Shown one piece after another: positions 10,918 to 20,039 of a DNA stretch of 64,000 nt (position 1 is its first letter; every line of letters begins with the position of its first letter). The position numbers and the translations under genes were made by a program. The notes under the pieces were generated by a model. That model did no database searches. It was not told the DNA's origin and saw only the letters and a list, made by a program, of their open reading frames with translations. The stretch is from Hemicordylus capensis (Eukaryota > Chordata > Lepidosauria > Squamata > Cordylidae), in contig NC_069660.1 of NCBI RefSeq assembly GCF_027244095.1, positions 281,936,863 through 282,000,862 on the forward strand, given 5' to 3'.

Positions 10918-11474
10918 GGAGAACTGGTCTTGTGGTAAAGTAAAAAGATAAAGTGTGCAGTCAAGTCGATTTTGACTCCTGGCGCCTACAGAGCCCTGTG
11001 GTTGTCTTTGGTAGAATACAGGAGGGGTTTACCATTGCCTCCTCCCACGCAGTATGAGATGATGCCTTTCAGCATCTTATATCGCTGCTGCCCAATATAG
11101 TACCAGTGAGGATTCAAACCGGCAACCTTCTGCTTGTTAGTCAAGCATTTCCCCGCTGCACCACTTAAGGTCTTGTGGTAGCAAGCATGAATTGTCCCCT
11201 TTGCCGAGCAGGGTCCACCCTGGTTGCATCTGAATGGAAGACAACACGTGAGCACTGTAAGATATTCCCCTTAGGGGATGGGGCCACTCTGGGAAGAGCA
11301 CCTGCCTGCTTGCATGCAGAAGGTTCCAAGTTTCCTCCTGGCATCTCCAAGATAGGGTTGAGGGAGACTCCTGCCTGCAACCTTGGAGAAGCCAATGCCA
11401 GCCTGTGTAGGCAATACTAAGCTAGATGGACCAATGTGGTGTGACCCAGTAGAAGGCTGCTTCCTATGTTCCTA
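10918..11474 (+). mobile_element. 5S/tRNA chimeric SINE, full length, split by a Sauria SINE
   Basis: The 5' start GGTCTTGTGGTA is at 10926. After the inserted SINE the unit resumes at 11169 with the 5S-like block (GAGCAGGGTCCACCCTGG, then TGAATGGAAGACAAC), then GCATGCAGAAGGTTCCAAG, CTTGGAGAAGCC, CTAGATGGACCAATG and the tail TTCCTATGTTCCTA. The middle and tail match the tRNA-headed SINE family, while the head matches 5S rRNA. This copy keeps the TTGCATGCAGAAGG link that other 5S-SINE copies have partly lost. Confidence 0.8.
10938..11168 (-). mobile_element. Sauria-type SINE (BovB-associated)
   Basis: The minus strand reads GTGGTGCAGCGGGGAAATG, GGTTTGAATCC (B-box), TGGGCAGCAGCGATATAAG, CTCATACTGCGTGGGAGG, CAATGGTAAACCCCTCCTG and a tail with GGCGCCAGGAGTC and ACTTTATCTTTTTACTTTA. 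A perfect 12-bp target duplication, GGTCTTGTGGTA, lies at 10926-10937 and 11169-11180. That sequence is the start of the host 5S-SINE. Confidence 0.85.
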
Positions 11475-11600
11475 ACATCTCTTATAGTCAGAAAATTCTT
11501 GCTTATGTCTAGCCTAAATCTGCTTCCTTGTAATTTCAGTGTTCGAGTCTTGCCCTCTGCAGCAACTGAGAATAAGAGGAAGAAGCAGAGCTTGAGGAAT

Positions 11601-12349
11601 ATGAAAGCTGCACCAGGCATGGAATTGTCAAGGTCTGATATAGTGGTAGACTCATATTACCCAGAACTCCAGCATCGCAGTCCTGGGCCCATTTTATAAT
11701 ATTCAACCTATTGGTCCAGACAGTTGTCAGGGGAGGAGGAAGGCAGTTGCCATCACTACAGAAAATTTTAAAGCATTCTTGTCCTTCCAGGCAGTCACCA
11801 TCTTGCCCTGTGTTTACCAATTTCACGTGTCATTAAATCAGCCCTAAGACACCTTTTGTTTGACATGTGGAAGTAACCACAGTCTGTAACTTTAATGACT
11901 TTTTAGGTGATTTAGTCCATGAAATGTGAAACATGCCTGGCAACAATGTTACATGTGTGGCATTTAAAGAAATAATTTTAATACTGAAGAATACATTCAG
12001 AGTGAAAGAAATAAGCTTGTTCAAACAAAACCCAATCACATGAACCAGCAAAAATACAACAACCCAGAAATATAGGCGAAACCTTTAAGCTTAGTTCCCT
12101 TCCCACTCCCCAAAAATCTTTGTTACAAATAAATGAATAACAAATCTGTGAGGGTTGCAAAGTGAAACATTACAAGGGGGGCAATCCTGCACACAGTTAA
12201 ACTGCTTAGATTCCTTTGAAGTCAGAAACAATGCAAACCATTAAATCGGTGAAGTTTGCACGGGACAGACTGCTCTCCCTTTACTGGTGTAATTCTAAAG
12301 GTTTGGTGTTGCTTTCCAGGACTGCAGAAGAATGAGAGACATGTCAGTG
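11601..12349. other. Unannotated stretch
   Basis: No gene or firm repeat. 12178-12300 (GCAATCCTGCACACAGTTAA) faintly resembles a reptile MITE, but too weakly to call. Confidence 0.35.
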
Positions 12350-12553
12350 GGGATGGGGATGTAGTACAGTGGTAGAGGACCTTTTTTGCATGCGGAAGGT
12401 CCCAGATGCAGCCACTGGCATCTTCAGGTAGGGCTGGGAAAGGCTCTTACCTGAAACCCTAGACAGCCACTGTAGATCAGTGAAGACAATACTTAGCTAG
12501 ATGGACTAATAAGCGGACTCATTATAAGGCAGCTTCCTATGTTCCTGTGTTCC
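12350..12553 (+). mobile_element. tRNA-derived SINE (CR1-tailed), full length
   Basis: Begins GGGGATGTAGTACAGTGG (A-box region), then TTGCATGCGGAAGGTCCC, a decayed B-box, GGTAGGGCTGGGAAAGG, CTAGATGGACTAAT and the tail GCAGCTTCCTATGTTCC. Confidence 0.8.
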
Positions 12554-13654
12554 AAGGTCACTTGCCCAAATTCTCTCTTCCATGCAACATATTAAAAGAG
12601 ACTGAAGCATTGTCCCATGGTGACTCAGGAAAGTCTGTCATCAAATAACATAGAGGTTCATGGTTTGGGGACGGAGTGGTATTTTATCTCTGTGTAAAGC
12701 TGAGAAAGCAGGTTTCACTGGCAAAGAGAGAAGAATGCCCCAATTGTCTAAGCCGGGAGCATCTTCTCCAACAGAAGCAGAGTCCAGGTTTTGCAGCAGT
12801 TTGGTTGGCCAGAACATTTAGCATGCTGCAGAGCACACCGTGAGAGTGTGTGTCAAGTTGTCAAAAGCTGTGAATAGTGACCAGAGAGCTGAAGCCAAGG
12901 AGTGATTGGTCGCCTGACAGGAGGATGCACGTGAAGAATGTTTGATGCAAGTCTTGTGCTTGGAATAATGGATGATGTGATTTAGTCCCACTTCTGAGGA
13001 TTTCGTGGAAAGGACACCTGGACTGACTGCAAAGGCAAAACTCATAGAGGAATCTGCCCCCAATGTTTATCCACTCCTTGCATGGACCCCACTCTGTGTG
13101 GGTGGAGTGGGGAGTGTACACTTTTATTTTCGTCTGATGTCTCAAGAGGCAAGAGCACACACATTTGGGTCCTTACTTTCAACGCAGGGTTTTGTTTTTC
13201 ATCTGGGAAGGAGGAAGCCCCAGGCAACTCTTCTTAGCCACACATAGAAGAAAGGGTCACTGCACTTCAGGAGATCAGAAGGCTTTTAAGTCACCCATAA
13301 TTTGAGACTGCCTTCCTTTTCCTTTTCCTTCCCCCATTCCCCTTATTCAGGCCCTCCTTCCTGCTGCATCTCCGATGTGTGCTACTGCTGCCCCCTGGAG
13401 GCTGCCCTATGAAGAGAATCAGCTTGGATATTATTAGCAGGAACACTGAAGGAGATACCTGTTTTCTAGACTGGTCTATGTGAATGCATGGGGATATTCA
13501 GGTGAATATTCAGTGAATCCAGGGGGATATTTATTCAGGACACATCCCTAGATATCTGACAGCTTTGCTTTGTACTGTTACACAGAAGGTGATACCTGAA
13601 CAGACGGTACCATTTCTCCCCTTCCATTTTGCAGCAAATCGGAGCTTTGTTCTG
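12554..13654. other. Unannotated stretch
   Basis: No recognisable gene or repeat. A CT-rich run lies at 13310-13345. Open frames near 12818-13247 occur on both strands and show no family motif. Confidence 0.35.
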
Positions 13655-13858
13655 TACATATGAAGCTCCTTTATATCAGGTCAGACTATTGGTTCATGTG
13701 GCCTCATAGTTTTGTCCACTTCAGCTGCCAAAAGCTCTCCAGGGTCTCTGTCAGAGATCTTTCCCAGCCCAGCTACCTCTTTACCTTTTAACTAGAGATT
13801 TCAAAGATCAACCTGAGTCATGCAAAGGATGTTCTTTGTCACTGAGTTCTGTGGCCCA
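13655..13858 (-). mobile_element. tRNA-derived SINE, old copy
   Basis: Plus-strand ATATGAAGCTCCTTTATATC, GTCAGACTATTGGTTCATG, CTCTCCAGGGTCTC and TTTCCCAGCCCAGCTACC are the decayed antisense of the tRNA SINE tail and body. The tRNA part survives as GTCACTGAGTTC. Confidence 0.6.
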
Positions 13859-14193
13859 TTCTTTTTCAGATGTGATTTCTGAAAAACACTTAAGAAAGTC
13901 CCTGTTGAAAAACTGGGTTATATATTTTATGATGTTCACAATCAGTCTGGAGTTTCACAGCTTCACGGTCACAGGCCAGCTGTCTCATGGATGCCTAGAT
14001 TTGAGCCTTAGTCTTGAATTGTCTCTCAACAAATTCTGCATAATCATTAATAGCTTTAATAGCTTATGTTGAGTTTGAATTTCTTGCACTGATAGGTTGC
14101 TGTGGCGGGGGGGGGGGGGGGGGCTGTTATGGACCTGCCTTGCTCCAGCTTTGCTAGGGAGAGAACAAATTATATATTCAGATCCCTGCTTTG

Positions 14194-14382
14194 TGTTAGC
14201 TATTTTCTCCAAAAGGGCTATTGAAAAGTGGAAAAATTAATTATATATTAAATGCTATATTCTTTGTCATTCTTCTTTCTTTATTATTTCTGTGCAATCG
14301 GTTTTTCTCATCTTTTCAGAAAATGTAGAAAGATAGGAAGTTCCTGAGATAAAGAAGCCACTACCAATGGATTTGGAAGAGG
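14194..14382 (+). repeat. 189-bp direct duplication, copy 1
   Basis: Starts TGTTAGCTATTTTCTCC and ends GATTTGGAAGAGG. It is identical to 14995-15183 except for one base (GCTATATTC here, GCTGTATTC there). The two copies are 801 bp apart in direct orientation. The sequence itself is AT-rich and otherwise unremarkable. A run of about 19 G at 14106-14123 lies just upstream. Confidence 0.95.
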
Positions 14383-14802
14383 GGGGAGGAGGGAAAAGGA
14401 CATGTAATGAAATATGCTAGCACTGCACAAAATACAATAAGAGGGGCTTTTGCCTTTGGCAGTATGAGCATACATGAATGACAGTATTGTGAGAGACCAA
14501 CCATTGTATTCTTCAGAGCACTAGCAGATAAAGCCGCTTTTGCATAAATATTTGACTGCATTGGGAGGTGTCTGGGATTGTCTTTTTAAAAAATAATCCA
14601 GTTCTAGATAACGCCATCAGGTCAGGTCTTAGGTTCACTTCTGCTGGGGTCGTTTCTTCACAATACCAACTTTTCCACATTGATCTGTTTTATCTCTTAA
14701 TCAGGAGTCGGCTCTGTGCAGTTTTTATTTCATCACCTTGTGTTGCTCTTGTGAGTAATATATCTCAAAGGAACAAGCAGATATTCTAGGATTATAGACC
14801 CA
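14383..14802. other. Unannotated stretch between the duplication copies
   Basis: No feature recognised. Short open frames on both strands have no signature. Confidence 0.35.
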
Positions 14803-14844
14803 GATAATGTCATTTGCATGTGTGATAATGTCATTTGCATGTGT
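14803..14844 (+). repeat. 21-bp unit, two tandem copies
   Basis: GATAATGTCATTTGCATGTG is repeated exactly head to tail. Each copy contains the octamer ATTTGCAT. It lies just before the CR1 piece that holds the second copy of the 189-bp duplication. Confidence 0.9.
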
Positions 14845-14845
14845 G

Positions 14846-15300
14846 ATTTCTCATGCATAATTAATCTATGGAATTCTCTGCCATGGGATGTGGTGATGGC
14901 CACCAGCTTGAATGGCTTTAGTGGAGCTTGGACAAATTCATGGAGGACAGGTCTATCAGTGGCTACTAATCCTGATGGCGATAGGCTATTTCCATGTTAG
15001 CTATTTTCTCCAAAAGGGCTATTGAAAAGTGGAAAAATTAATTATATATTAAATGCTGTATTCTTTGTCATTCTTCTTTCTTTATTATTTCTGTGCAATC
15101 GGTTTTTCTCATCTTTTCAGAAAATGTAGAAAGATAGGAAGTTCCTGAGATAAAGAAGCCACTACCAATGGATTTGGAAGAGGCCTCCAAATACCAGTTG
15201 CAGGGGAGCAGTGGCAGGAGAGGGAGCATTTCCTTGGCTTCTCGGAGACATCTGGTGGGCCAACTGTGTGGAATAGGGTGCTGGACTAGATGTTTGTTTG
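14846..15300 (+). mobile_element. CR1 LINE 3' end, split by the 189-bp duplicate
   Basis: 14850-14994 carries TGGAATTCTCTGCC, GATGTGGTGATGGCC and GGACAGGTCTATCAGTGG. The CR1 UTR resumes at about 15184 with CCAAATACCAGTTGCAGGGG and runs to GCTGGACTAGATG. The intervening 14995-15183 is a copy of upstream DNA and replaces about 15 bp of expected CR1 sequence. Confidence 0.8.
14995..15183 (+). repeat. 189-bp direct duplication, copy 2 (inside CR1)
   Basis: Same sequence as 14194-14382 with one substitution. Its flanks are CR1, so this is the derived copy and 14194-14382 is the likely source. Confidence 0.95.
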
Positions 15301-15376
15301 TTTGTTTATTGAATATATTTTTATACCACCCAAAACGTGCGTCCTTAAACTTAGGCCTTAAAATTGATCCCACATG
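15297..15376 (-). mobile_element. L2-like LINE 3' terminus
   Basis: A (TTTG)n run followed by TTTATTGAATATATTTTTAT and ACCACCCAAAACG, the antisense of an L2-type poly-repeat tail. It interrupts the CR1 just before its expected terminal repeat. Confidence 0.5.
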
Positions 15377-16223
15377 ACTGTTCTTATGTTATGTGCTCCT
15401 GCATACCAAAGAACATATTCCCACAAAGATTTTTCAGTGGGTTAGAAGTGCATCAAAGTACATTGACAGTGGGAGGTCCATGTCTTTAAATACAGCCACA
15501 CTTGTGAATGTTACATATATTCATACAGCTGGAGTTGGTACTATGAAGGTTCCATTCCATTTCTGACAATTCCACACAGTTGGAGATCATCCTAGTTTCC
15601 CACTCACAAAGCATCCCCCTTGAGAAGAGGATAGACTGTGATTGATGAACTGGGAAGCCCCTGATTCAAATCTCACCTCAGTCCTGAGTTCACCAGATGG
15701 CCCAAGACAAGCCTCAGTCTGATATCTGCAGTATGGCAGTAATAAGATTGTCCTGCCTTGCAGGCTGTTGTAAAGATTACCAAAATAGTGTAAATGCCTG
15801 CTACTGTATATACATGCGAAGCATCATTAGAGAAGTCCTCTTCCTGAGCATTTTCCATATTGCTGGCTTAGTGATACAACAAAAATCAAGATAACTATGA
15901 GCAGGAGTACCGTAAGAAAAGGACTCTGGTGATAGGCTCCTTCCCACATTTTTATTTTATAAGAAAGGAATGATTTATTTAGGGTTTGCATGCCAGTTGA
16001 TTGACTGACCAAATATATTCAACTCCTATTATATGACTGCAGTCAAATATTGCCAAGTATTCCATGAAACCAAGAACATCACTGTGTAGGGAGCAGCTTC
16101 CCTTTTCTACAGTAAAAATAAGTCAGTACATTGCAGGGCATATACCTTTTTTTTTAAATGGTTGCTGTTAAGGAGGTAGATGCTCACTGGGACTCTGGCC
16201 AGGAGCTGCTCCTTACAAATAAG
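15377..16223. other. Unannotated stretch
   Basis: No gene or repeat recognised. Confidence 0.35.
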
Positions 16224-16345
16224 AAAAAATGAAAATGAATGAAAATGAGAATGAAACAAAAATAATAATAATTACAATGAATTAAAATTAAAAATGAAGA
16301 TGAATGAAAATAAGAACAAAAACATTAATGAAAATGAAACAAGTT
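16224..16345 (+). repeat. GAAAATGAATGA-type simple repeat
   Basis: A-rich imperfect repeat of AAAATGA and AATGAAAATG units with a short (AAT)n stretch. It precedes the 144-bp tandem array. Confidence 0.85.
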
Positions 16346-16394
16346 GTTCTGTAAGAACTAATCTGACTACTTCCCTTTCATTATAATCTTAATT

Positions 16395-17120
16395 CATAAT
16401 TACCATCCTCACAAGTTAACCCACTTCAGCCTTAAACATTCAATGGTGGTTGTCTTGAATTGGAGCTGATGAAATAATCACAAACTATGCCATTGAGGTA
16501 TCCCTATGTGTCACTCACTACAATTGTACAAAACTTGGTTCAAATCAGTTAGTCCACGTTAGCTCATGTATGCCTCAACCATTCATGCATCCACCATCTT
16601 GAATCACGGTGGATGATGACATCACAAACTATGCCCTTGAACTGTCCCTATTGGTCCTACACCTATAGCAAATTTGGTTCAAATCGGTGAGGTGGTTCAC
16701 AAGTTAGCCCACTTGTTCCTCAATTGTTCATATGTCCATCATCTTGAATTGGGATGGATGACATAATCACAAAGAATGCTGTTGAGGTGTCCCTATGTGT
16801 CCCTACAGCTGTTACAAATTAATTTCAGATCAGTTAGGCAGTTCACAGGTTAACCCACTTCTGCCTCAAACATTCATATGTCCACCATCTTGAATGGGGC
16901 AGATGACATCATCACAAACTATGCCACTGAGGTGTCCCTATTTATCACTCACTACAACTGTACCAAGTCCAAACAGATTAGGTGTTTCACAAGTTAGCCC
17001 ACTTGCGCCTAAACATTTACACGTCCACCATCTTGAATCAGGGTGAATGACATCATCACAAACTACACCATTGAGGCATCCCTATGAGTCCCTACAACTC
17101 TTCCCAATTTGGTTCATTTT
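16395..17120 (+). repeat. Tandem array, five units of 144-145 bp
   Basis: The marker CACAAACTATGCC, or a close variant, falls at 16479, 16623, 16768, 16913 and 17057, a spacing of 144, 145, 145 and 144 bp. Each unit also has GTCCCTATGTGTC, a TTTGGTTCAAATC-like motif, CACAAGTTAGCCCACTT and CCACCATCTTGAAT. Units differ from one another noticeably in sequence, but their length is almost constant. No long open frame runs through. Confidence 0.9.
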
Positions 17121-17177
17121 GGTCCAGGCACTGTGAAGTTGATGGAGGGGACACCCACAGATGGACACACACAATAG

Positions 17178-17470
17178 AGGAGAGTTGGTCTTGTGGCAGC
17201 AAGCATGATTTGTCTCCATAACTAAGCAGGGTCTGCCCTGGTTGCATCTGAATGGGAGACTTGATGTGTGAGCACTGCAAGATATTCCCCTCAGGGGATG
17301 AAGAGCGGAAGGTTCCAAGTTCCCTCCCTGGCTTCTCCAAGATAGGGCTGAGAGAGATTCCTGCCTGCAACCTTGGAGAAGCCACTGCCAGTCTGTGAAG
17401 ACAATACTGAGCTAGATAGACCAATGGTCTGACGCAGTATATGGCAGTTTCCTATGTTCCTATGTTCCTA
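17178..17470 (+). mobile_element. 5S/tRNA chimeric SINE, full length (best plus-strand copy)
   Basis: Order along the element: start GGTCTTGTGGCAGCAAGC; 5S-like block AACTAAGCAGGGTCTGCC, CTGGTTGC, TGAATGGGAGACTTG, GAGCACTGCAAG (compare vertebrate 5S rRNA GCTAAGCAGGGTCGGGCC, TGGATGGGAGACC, GGTGCTGTAGG); linker ATTCCCCTCAGGGGATG, itself a small hairpin; GAAGGTTCCAAGTTCCC; CTTCTCCAAGATAGGGC; GCAACCTTGGAGAAGCC; and the CR1-like tail CTAGATAGACCAATGG to CCTATGTTCCTATGTTCC. The 5S block includes the region of the internal Pol III promoter (A-box and C-box). Confidence 0.85.
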
Positions 17471-18082
17471 ATGCCGGGTGATCTCATAAAGTTACTTTCC
17501 TTAAGGAAAGTAGGCTAAAATGAATTAAAATGGTTTGTTTTCCTTGCACATGTCTACTTTTTGCTTTCAATTCTTTGTGTAGCTCCTTATTCAAGTATTG
17601 GGCAAGGCTGGCTCCTTGTGGGCAAACCCTCCTCTGAAAAGTAGTTGCCCACCATTTCTGTTTCAGAAATTTAACATGTTACATGTAGATTTCTAACATG
17701 TAGAAATCTAACATTTTGGCTTGCTCACCCAGAAATGCACTTTGCCCCCCTCATTTTTTTTTCCTGGTGATGCATAAATTTTATTCTGCATTTTTTAAAT
17801 TCTGCATCTGTAGCAGATTTCCCCACCCATCATGTTCCATGATCTCCCTTTGTCCTGTATCCACACTGATTGGAGCTATTCTTCCAAACTCTAACCCCCC
17901 ATGTAGAAAAAAAATAACAGAAAGCCAGCTATCTTAAAAGGAATAAAAACATTCACTCATTAGGCATGAGGGGACTTATACAAACATGCAGTATTTATGT
18001 CACATTTATCTTACAGCTAACATAGGACTTACAGGCCATCTAAAATGTTTGTTTTGACATACTTGTGAGGTAAATCCTCCTA
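17471..18082. other. Unannotated stretch
   Basis: No gene found. A small perfect hairpin, TAGATTTCTA / TAGAAATCTA, lies at about 17687-17711. Confidence 0.35.
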
Positions 18083-18240
18083 CTAATCCCTACTAACTGG
18101 GCAAAGAAGCACCTTTTAAAGTGCTAGCTCTCATAAATAGTAGGGGGAGAACAACTGTCTCTATTATGTTGTGTGTGTGTGTGTTTTGTAGATTGTGACC
18201 CCTTTTGGGGCCAGGAACCTTTCCCCCTTTCTCCCCCCCC
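18083..18240 (+). mobile_element. L2-tailed short element, 5' part
   Basis: CTAACTGGGCAAAGAAGCACC, split by no gap from TTTTAAAGTGCTAGC and TAGTAGGGGGAGAACAAC, then a (GT)n run and GATTGTGACCCCTTTTGGGG. It matches the starts of the copies at 6700 (minus) and 52682. The L2-like tail is lost in C/T-rich sequence. Confidence 0.55.
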
Positions 18241-18272
18241 CTTTTTTCTTTATGATAAGTTATATATATATA

Positions 18273-18394
18273 GGCTGATATGATGAGGGAAATTACTCAA
18301 AGTAGTTCCATTGAAATTAAAAGGACGTTAAGTCATACCTAATGTCCCTTTAATTTCAATGGGACTACTTTGAGTACTTCTCATAATGTCAGCC
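18273..18394. mobile_element. Palindromic MITE, 122 bp
   Basis: GGCTGATATGATGAG...ACTCAAAGTAGTTCC...TTGAAATTAAAAGGAC on the left is mirrored by GTCCCTTTAATTTCAA...GGGACTACTTTGAGT...CTCATAATGTCAGCC on the right, leaving a loop of about 17 bp. Nearly the whole element is a hairpin. Superfamily unknown. Confidence 0.75.
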
Positions 18395-18669
18395 AATGGT
18401 AAATACAGCTGACACCTTCAGTCCACACACACCGGGGTTTTGAGCCCATATTGGTCACCAGTTATCCACTTCATGGCACGTATGACTGTGGGCCCTGTGT
18501 GGGTTGTGCACTTTGCACAAACAACATAAAAGGAGTGAAATGTGCTAGCCAGTGAGGTAACAGAGGCTGTACAGCATTAGGATTCCAAGCCTGGCCACCA
18601 GTTGCAGCCAGTGAGGCGGTTAGCTAGTCTAAATCTGAGAGGAAAGTAATTTCACAGAGAATAAATCAA

Positions 18670-18930
18670 GGATAGAGAATCAACTTCAACAAATTCCTGC
18701 TCTCCAAACTTCTCTAAGCAGCTCATTCCATAGCTGAAATGACTTTATTGTTAGGATGGAATATTTTCTTAATGTTTAACCATATTTTCTGCCAATCAAA
18801 CTGTTTTTGTCCTATCCTCATTGAGTAGATGAAACTGTTGTTTTTCCTCTATCCAGTCATTTTCTCTGAACCAATTGCCATTTCTGAAAATACTGTATGA
18901 ACCAGCATTAACATGACCATATATGCATTC
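18670..18930 (-). mobile_element. Ancient CR1/L3-type LINE fragment
   Basis: Plus-strand CATTCCATAGCTGAAATGAC, TTCTTAATGTTTAACCA, CTGTTTTTGTCCTATCCTC and CCAGTCATTTTCTCTGAACC follow the antisense order of an old CR1/L3 3' region known across amniotes. Heavily diverged. Confidence 0.5.
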
Positions 18931-19911
18931 ATCTAATATGTATACAACCTCAGCATGGTGAGGTCAGGTCAATTGTTGGTCAAGTATCTAGCAACATATA
19001 CTCTTCAATCTATATATTCTGATAAAGGGAAGCTGGCTGTACTTCAATTCAATGTGTTCTAACTTCTTGTCATTTGTTGATTTTTCCACTATGTAGTGAT
19101 TTACGCAAGTTGTTTCAGCTGTTTCAGCTAACTTTTGCATAACACTGATTTCTCCCTTTAGGGCTGAAAACAGTGATTTTCTTCTGCAACAGTAAAAATG
19201 ATATCTATATTAAGCTCCAGCCACAGAGTCACTCCTCTGGAAAAGTAGTTAAGAGATTAGAAACATGAAATGTTTCTGCCAAAGAAAACTTACATAAAAT
19301 CCCTAACGTAAATATTTTGGTGTGGGCAAGTTGCGGGGAGTGAATATTCAAAGCCCCACAATATTAATTCTTTTCAGAACTGGATTGACCCCTAATGTAC
19401 CATGCTGCCAACCCAAGATACTTTATCTGCAAAAGGAGGCTATGCATTTATTGTTGCACCAAAATGACCTCTGCCCCAACCAAACCAATGATCAAGCACT
19501 GCGGTACCAGCTGTGGGTGCACTGATTTTCTGCTAGGTGGTATGGAGAGAAGGAAACATTGAGATCCTGTGAGCATGGTGGGTACGAGGAGAAAGTTCTG
19601 TACTAGTGATCTTCATTGCAAAGCCCAGGGGCAGTGGCGGTCCCCATCAACCCTAAGGGTGGCTCCATGACTGATTGTTTTGGGGGCCTGCGTGAAGCTT
19701 CAGAAAAGCTGAATAATCTGCACAGTCTCCCTTGCACCATGCAGAGATGACCGTTCTCACCGTGCACTGCTGAGCTTTGCCCAGCACTAGGGGGCGCCTT
19801 TCAGGCAAATGAAGGCCTTTTGAGCCCCTGTACCATTTTGGAAGTGCTTCCCTCCAAGAACTCTTAGGAGAGGGCTCTGTTTCACTTAAAGGGCCCTCCT
19901 AGCACTGAGAA
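18931..19911. other. Unannotated stretch
   Basis: No gene recognised. 19626-19640 (CCCAGGGGCAGTGGCGG) resembles the ends of the CAGGGGC-type DNA elements, but a partner end is not clear. Confidence 0.35.
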
Positions 19912-19990
19912 AAGCTCAGTACTGTGCAAATGCCCTGAGCCATCTTGGAAGGGCGGTATACAAATCAAATCAATCAATAAATAATAAATA
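19912..19990 (+). mobile_element. L2-type 3' end
   Basis: CCCTGAGCCATCTTGGAAGG, then GCGGTATACAAATC and an (AATC/AATA)n tail. This is the L2-like 3' terminus also seen at 56960 and 48150. Confidence 0.7.
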
Positions 19991-20039
19991 GTTAAGCTTT
20001 AGGGTAAGTGACGATTGATTTGTTTACATCTATGAGGCT

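Larger units (their letters stand above)
10045..11600 (-). mobile_element. CR1 LINE 3' region hosting three nested insertions
   Basis: CR1 antisense sequence appears in three pieces: 10050-10182 (GAGTTGGAAGGGAGCTTGG, CAGGAAACTGC), 10887-10917 (CACTGCACAAGGCAGTCTG) and 11475-11600 (CAGAAAATTCTTGCTTATG, CCTAAATCTGCTTCCTTG). Joined, they read in normal CR1 order. The gaps hold a hAT-like element, a 5S-SINE, and a Sauria SINE inside that 5S-SINE. Confidence 0.8.
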
